Part shown: piece by piece, positions 7,281 through 8,635 of the stretch
How positions within the stretch are numbered: the stretch's first letter is position 1
How the letters are laid out: each line of letters begins with the position of its first letter
Source: an uncultured Bacteroidales bacterium
GTDB taxonomy: Bacteria; Bacteroidota; Bacteroidia; Bacteroidales; P3
DNA: 8,635 nt
Assembly (NCBI GenBank): GCA_947176325.1
Contig: CAMWQD010000042.1
Span: 1 to 8,635 of the forward strand
Direction of reading: 5' to 3'
Notes under the pieces: generated by a model
Told to the model about the DNA's origin: nothing
The model's database searches: none
The model's input: the letters and a program-made list of their open reading frames with translations, nothing else
Made by a program: the position numbers and the translations under genes

Positions 7281-8635
7281 TTCTTTATAATCTTTGTGAC
7301 AGCCTTTTCATCCTTACCCTCCACACGCAGGAAATACATTCCCGCCGCAAGGCCCTGCACATTGATTTCGAAACGGGAGGAAAGCACCGTTCCGCTCAGA
7401 ACCGTTTTTCCATTCATGTTGCACAGGCTCCACTTGCCCGCCTCGAGGGAAACTTCCACCTGAACGCGCTCGGAAGCGGGGTTGGGCGAAACCTTGATGC
7501 GGCTTCCCGCATGCAGTCTTTCGTTGGCGGTCGTGTCATTCGGTTTCACTATCGTAGCCGTGTCGAGCGTAACAAAACGCACCTGCGCCGACCATGCGCT
7601 CGAATCGTTCACCTCGTTGAGGCCGCGCACCTGCGCCCTGTATTCGGTCTTGGGAGCCAATCCCTTCACCTCGAATTGCTGCTGTGTCTTCTTCCATTCA
7701 TACAGACGGTTGAATTTTCCATCGGCGGAATATACCCGCAGCACATTGCGGTCGGCCATGTTCTGACAGGTAAAGATGGCTGTATAGAAACCTGTGTCCT
7801 TCACCGCAAGCGAATGAGGCAGCAAGGGAGCGGTGATGTCGCCGGTGGTGAGGTCGTCGATAAAGAAAGCCTGACCTTCTTCGGTGGAAGCACGCGAGGC
7901 TATATATTCAAAGGCAATGGCGTAGGTCTTGCCGTTGGCAACGTGGAAAGGCACATTGTATTGCGCATATTCCGTGCCCGCATAGAGCGTGTCGATATAG
8001 ACCGACGAAACGAAACTGCCCTGTGCGGAATATTCCATCACGCGCACGCCCACCCCATCGTGGCCTTCCACATCGGCTTTCATATAGAATGTGATTTTGA
8101 AACGTCCCGTTTGGTCGGCCTTGAAGCCGTCGGTAAAGAACACCGCACCCGACAAGGCGTTTTTATAAGGGAAGTTGAGGCATTGCGAACCTGTGCGGGC
8201 CTGTTCTTTAGACTCCAAAATCCGCCATACCATGCCGTCGTCGTTCACATCCACCGCACCGGTGCCCTGCACGATGCCTTCGAAATCTTCGGAGAAAGGA
8301 AAGCCTTTCGCGCCCGAAACACTGAACGTTCCCGAAAGCGTATCATCGCTTCTTTCGAGTTCGTGGGGCATCACGTTCCAAACCTTAAACGCATATTCAC
8401 CCTCCAGACGGTGTCCCATGGGAACACTCACCTTCACACTGTCGTAACGGGCAATCTTACCTAAATTCAGTTCCTTTTGTCTGGACGTAGCATCCTCGTA
8501 GCGCAACTTTATGTTCTCCACATCGAGGAAGCTATGGTTCTTGACATAGAATTCCACCGCTCCCTTGGAAGCCGTATCGCAGAAAGACATACCCTGCGGC
8601 ATTCTCAAATCGCTCAGTATCATCTGCGTGCTATG
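7277..8635 (-). CDS. T9SS-secreted multidomain surface protein, 5' partial
   Basis: The frame is open to the right edge, giving 452 visible residues; there is no signal peptide and the beginning is missing. The visible part divides as follows. Residues 1 to ~105 resemble a CARDB-like beta-sandwich: VEFYVKNHS at 27-35, then the dense alternating strands of a bacterial adhesion-type module. About 112-265 resembles a jelly-roll/choice-of-anchor J or cleaved-adhesin domain: it opens FPFSEDFEG, has VWRIL, FKITFYMKADV and FEYIASRAS in the middle, and closes FFIDDLTTGD. About 267-357 resembles fibronectin type III (APLLPHSLAV, KGLAPKTEYRAQVRGLN, WSAQVRFVTL). A Thr/Asn-rich linker leads to a type A sorting domain at ~378-452 (IKVSPNPASERV, MNGKTVLSG, GLAAGMYFLRV, KIIKK). 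No catalytic motif is visible, so an adhesion or carbohydrate/protein-binding role is inferred. Its TGA overlaps the nadK ATG. Confidence 0.88.
   Translation of the reverse strand, partial: HSTQMILSDLRMPQGMSFCDTASKGAVEFYVKNHSFLDVENIKLRYEDATSRQKELNLGKIARYDSVKVSVPMGHRLEGEYAFKVWNVMPHELERSDDTLSGTFSVSGAKGFPFSEDFEGIVQGTGAVDVNDDGMVWRILESKEQARTGSQCLNFPYKNALSGAVFFTDGFKADQTGRFKITFYMKADVEGHDGVGVRVMEYSAQGSFVSSVYIDTLYAGTEYAQYNVPFHVANGKTYAIAFEYIASRASTEEGQAFFIDDLTTGDITAPLLPHSLAVKDTGFYTAIFTCQNMADRNVLRVYSADGKFNRLYEWKKTQQQFEVKGLAPKTEYRAQVRGLNEVNDSSAWSAQVRFVTLDTATIVKPNDTTANERLHAGSRIKVSPNPASERVQVEVSLEAGKWSLCNMNGKTVLSGTVLSSRFEINVQGLAAGMYFLRVEGKDEKAVTKIIKK

Larger units (their letters stand above)
362..8635 (-). 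other. Predicted polycistronic unit: cargo - nadK - porG - uppS - bamA - ftcD
   Basis: Six genes on one strand are separated by -4, 37, 6, 3 and 51 bases, with no internal rho-independent terminator that I can find. They end at the strong hairpin at 312-346. The two places where the unit may be split or re-initiated are the candidate promoter before porG and the AT-rich gap before ftcD. The true 5' end lies outside the window. Co-transcription is inferred from spacing alone. Confidence 0.55.

Noticed and set aside
7511..8464. A 317-codon plus-strand frame opposite the right-hand cargo gene; a similar long one at 6228-7463 opposite porG and nadK.
   Set aside because: They overlap well-supported minus-strand proteins on the opposite strand and show no domain, signal peptide or start context; they are shadows of codon bias.

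Overview
The window looks like chromosomal DNA from a member of the Bacteroidota, most likely the order Bacteroidales. Three things point there: two proteins end in type IX secretion system (T9SS) sorting domains; there is a DUF6089/PorG-type outer-membrane protein; and the block nadK - porG - uppS - bamA is, from memory, the conserved order around these genes in Bacteroidales such as Porphyromonas. Base composition is moderate in GC by eye. I cannot name a genus from this sequence.

Layout. Positions 1-282 (+) are the last 93 codons of a secreted T9SS cargo protein. A strong two-way terminator follows at 312-346. Everything else lies on the minus strand and reads from right to left: a second T9SS cargo protein, cut at the right edge (8635-7277); nadK (7280-6327), whose start codon overlaps the cargo stop codon; porG (6289-5435); uppS (5428-4679); bamA (4675-2102); and ftcD (2050-362), which ends against the shared terminator. 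The gaps are -4, 37, 6, 3 and 51 bases, so the six minus-strand genes could form one long transcription unit. A candidate Bacteroidota-type promoter sits at the end of nadK, just before porG. No gene-free stretch exceeds 300 bases; the longest is 283-361. I see no tRNA, rRNA, insertion sequence, CRISPR array or phage gene.

How the genes fit together. porG, uppS and bamA all concern the cell envelope. UppS makes the C55 lipid carrier for peptidoglycan and surface polysaccharides. BamA inserts beta-barrel proteins into the outer membrane, and PorG is probably one of its clients. PorG belongs to the T9SS machinery that exports proteins such as the two cargo proteins at the window's ends. nadK (NADP supply) and ftcD (last steps of one histidine degradation route, feeding the folate one-carbon pool) are metabolic.

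The core is conserved housekeeping, and I see no clear evidence of an undescribed system. The unusual points are the translational overlap of a secreted cargo gene with nadK, and ftcD following bamA where OmpH/Skp chaperone genes are usually found.
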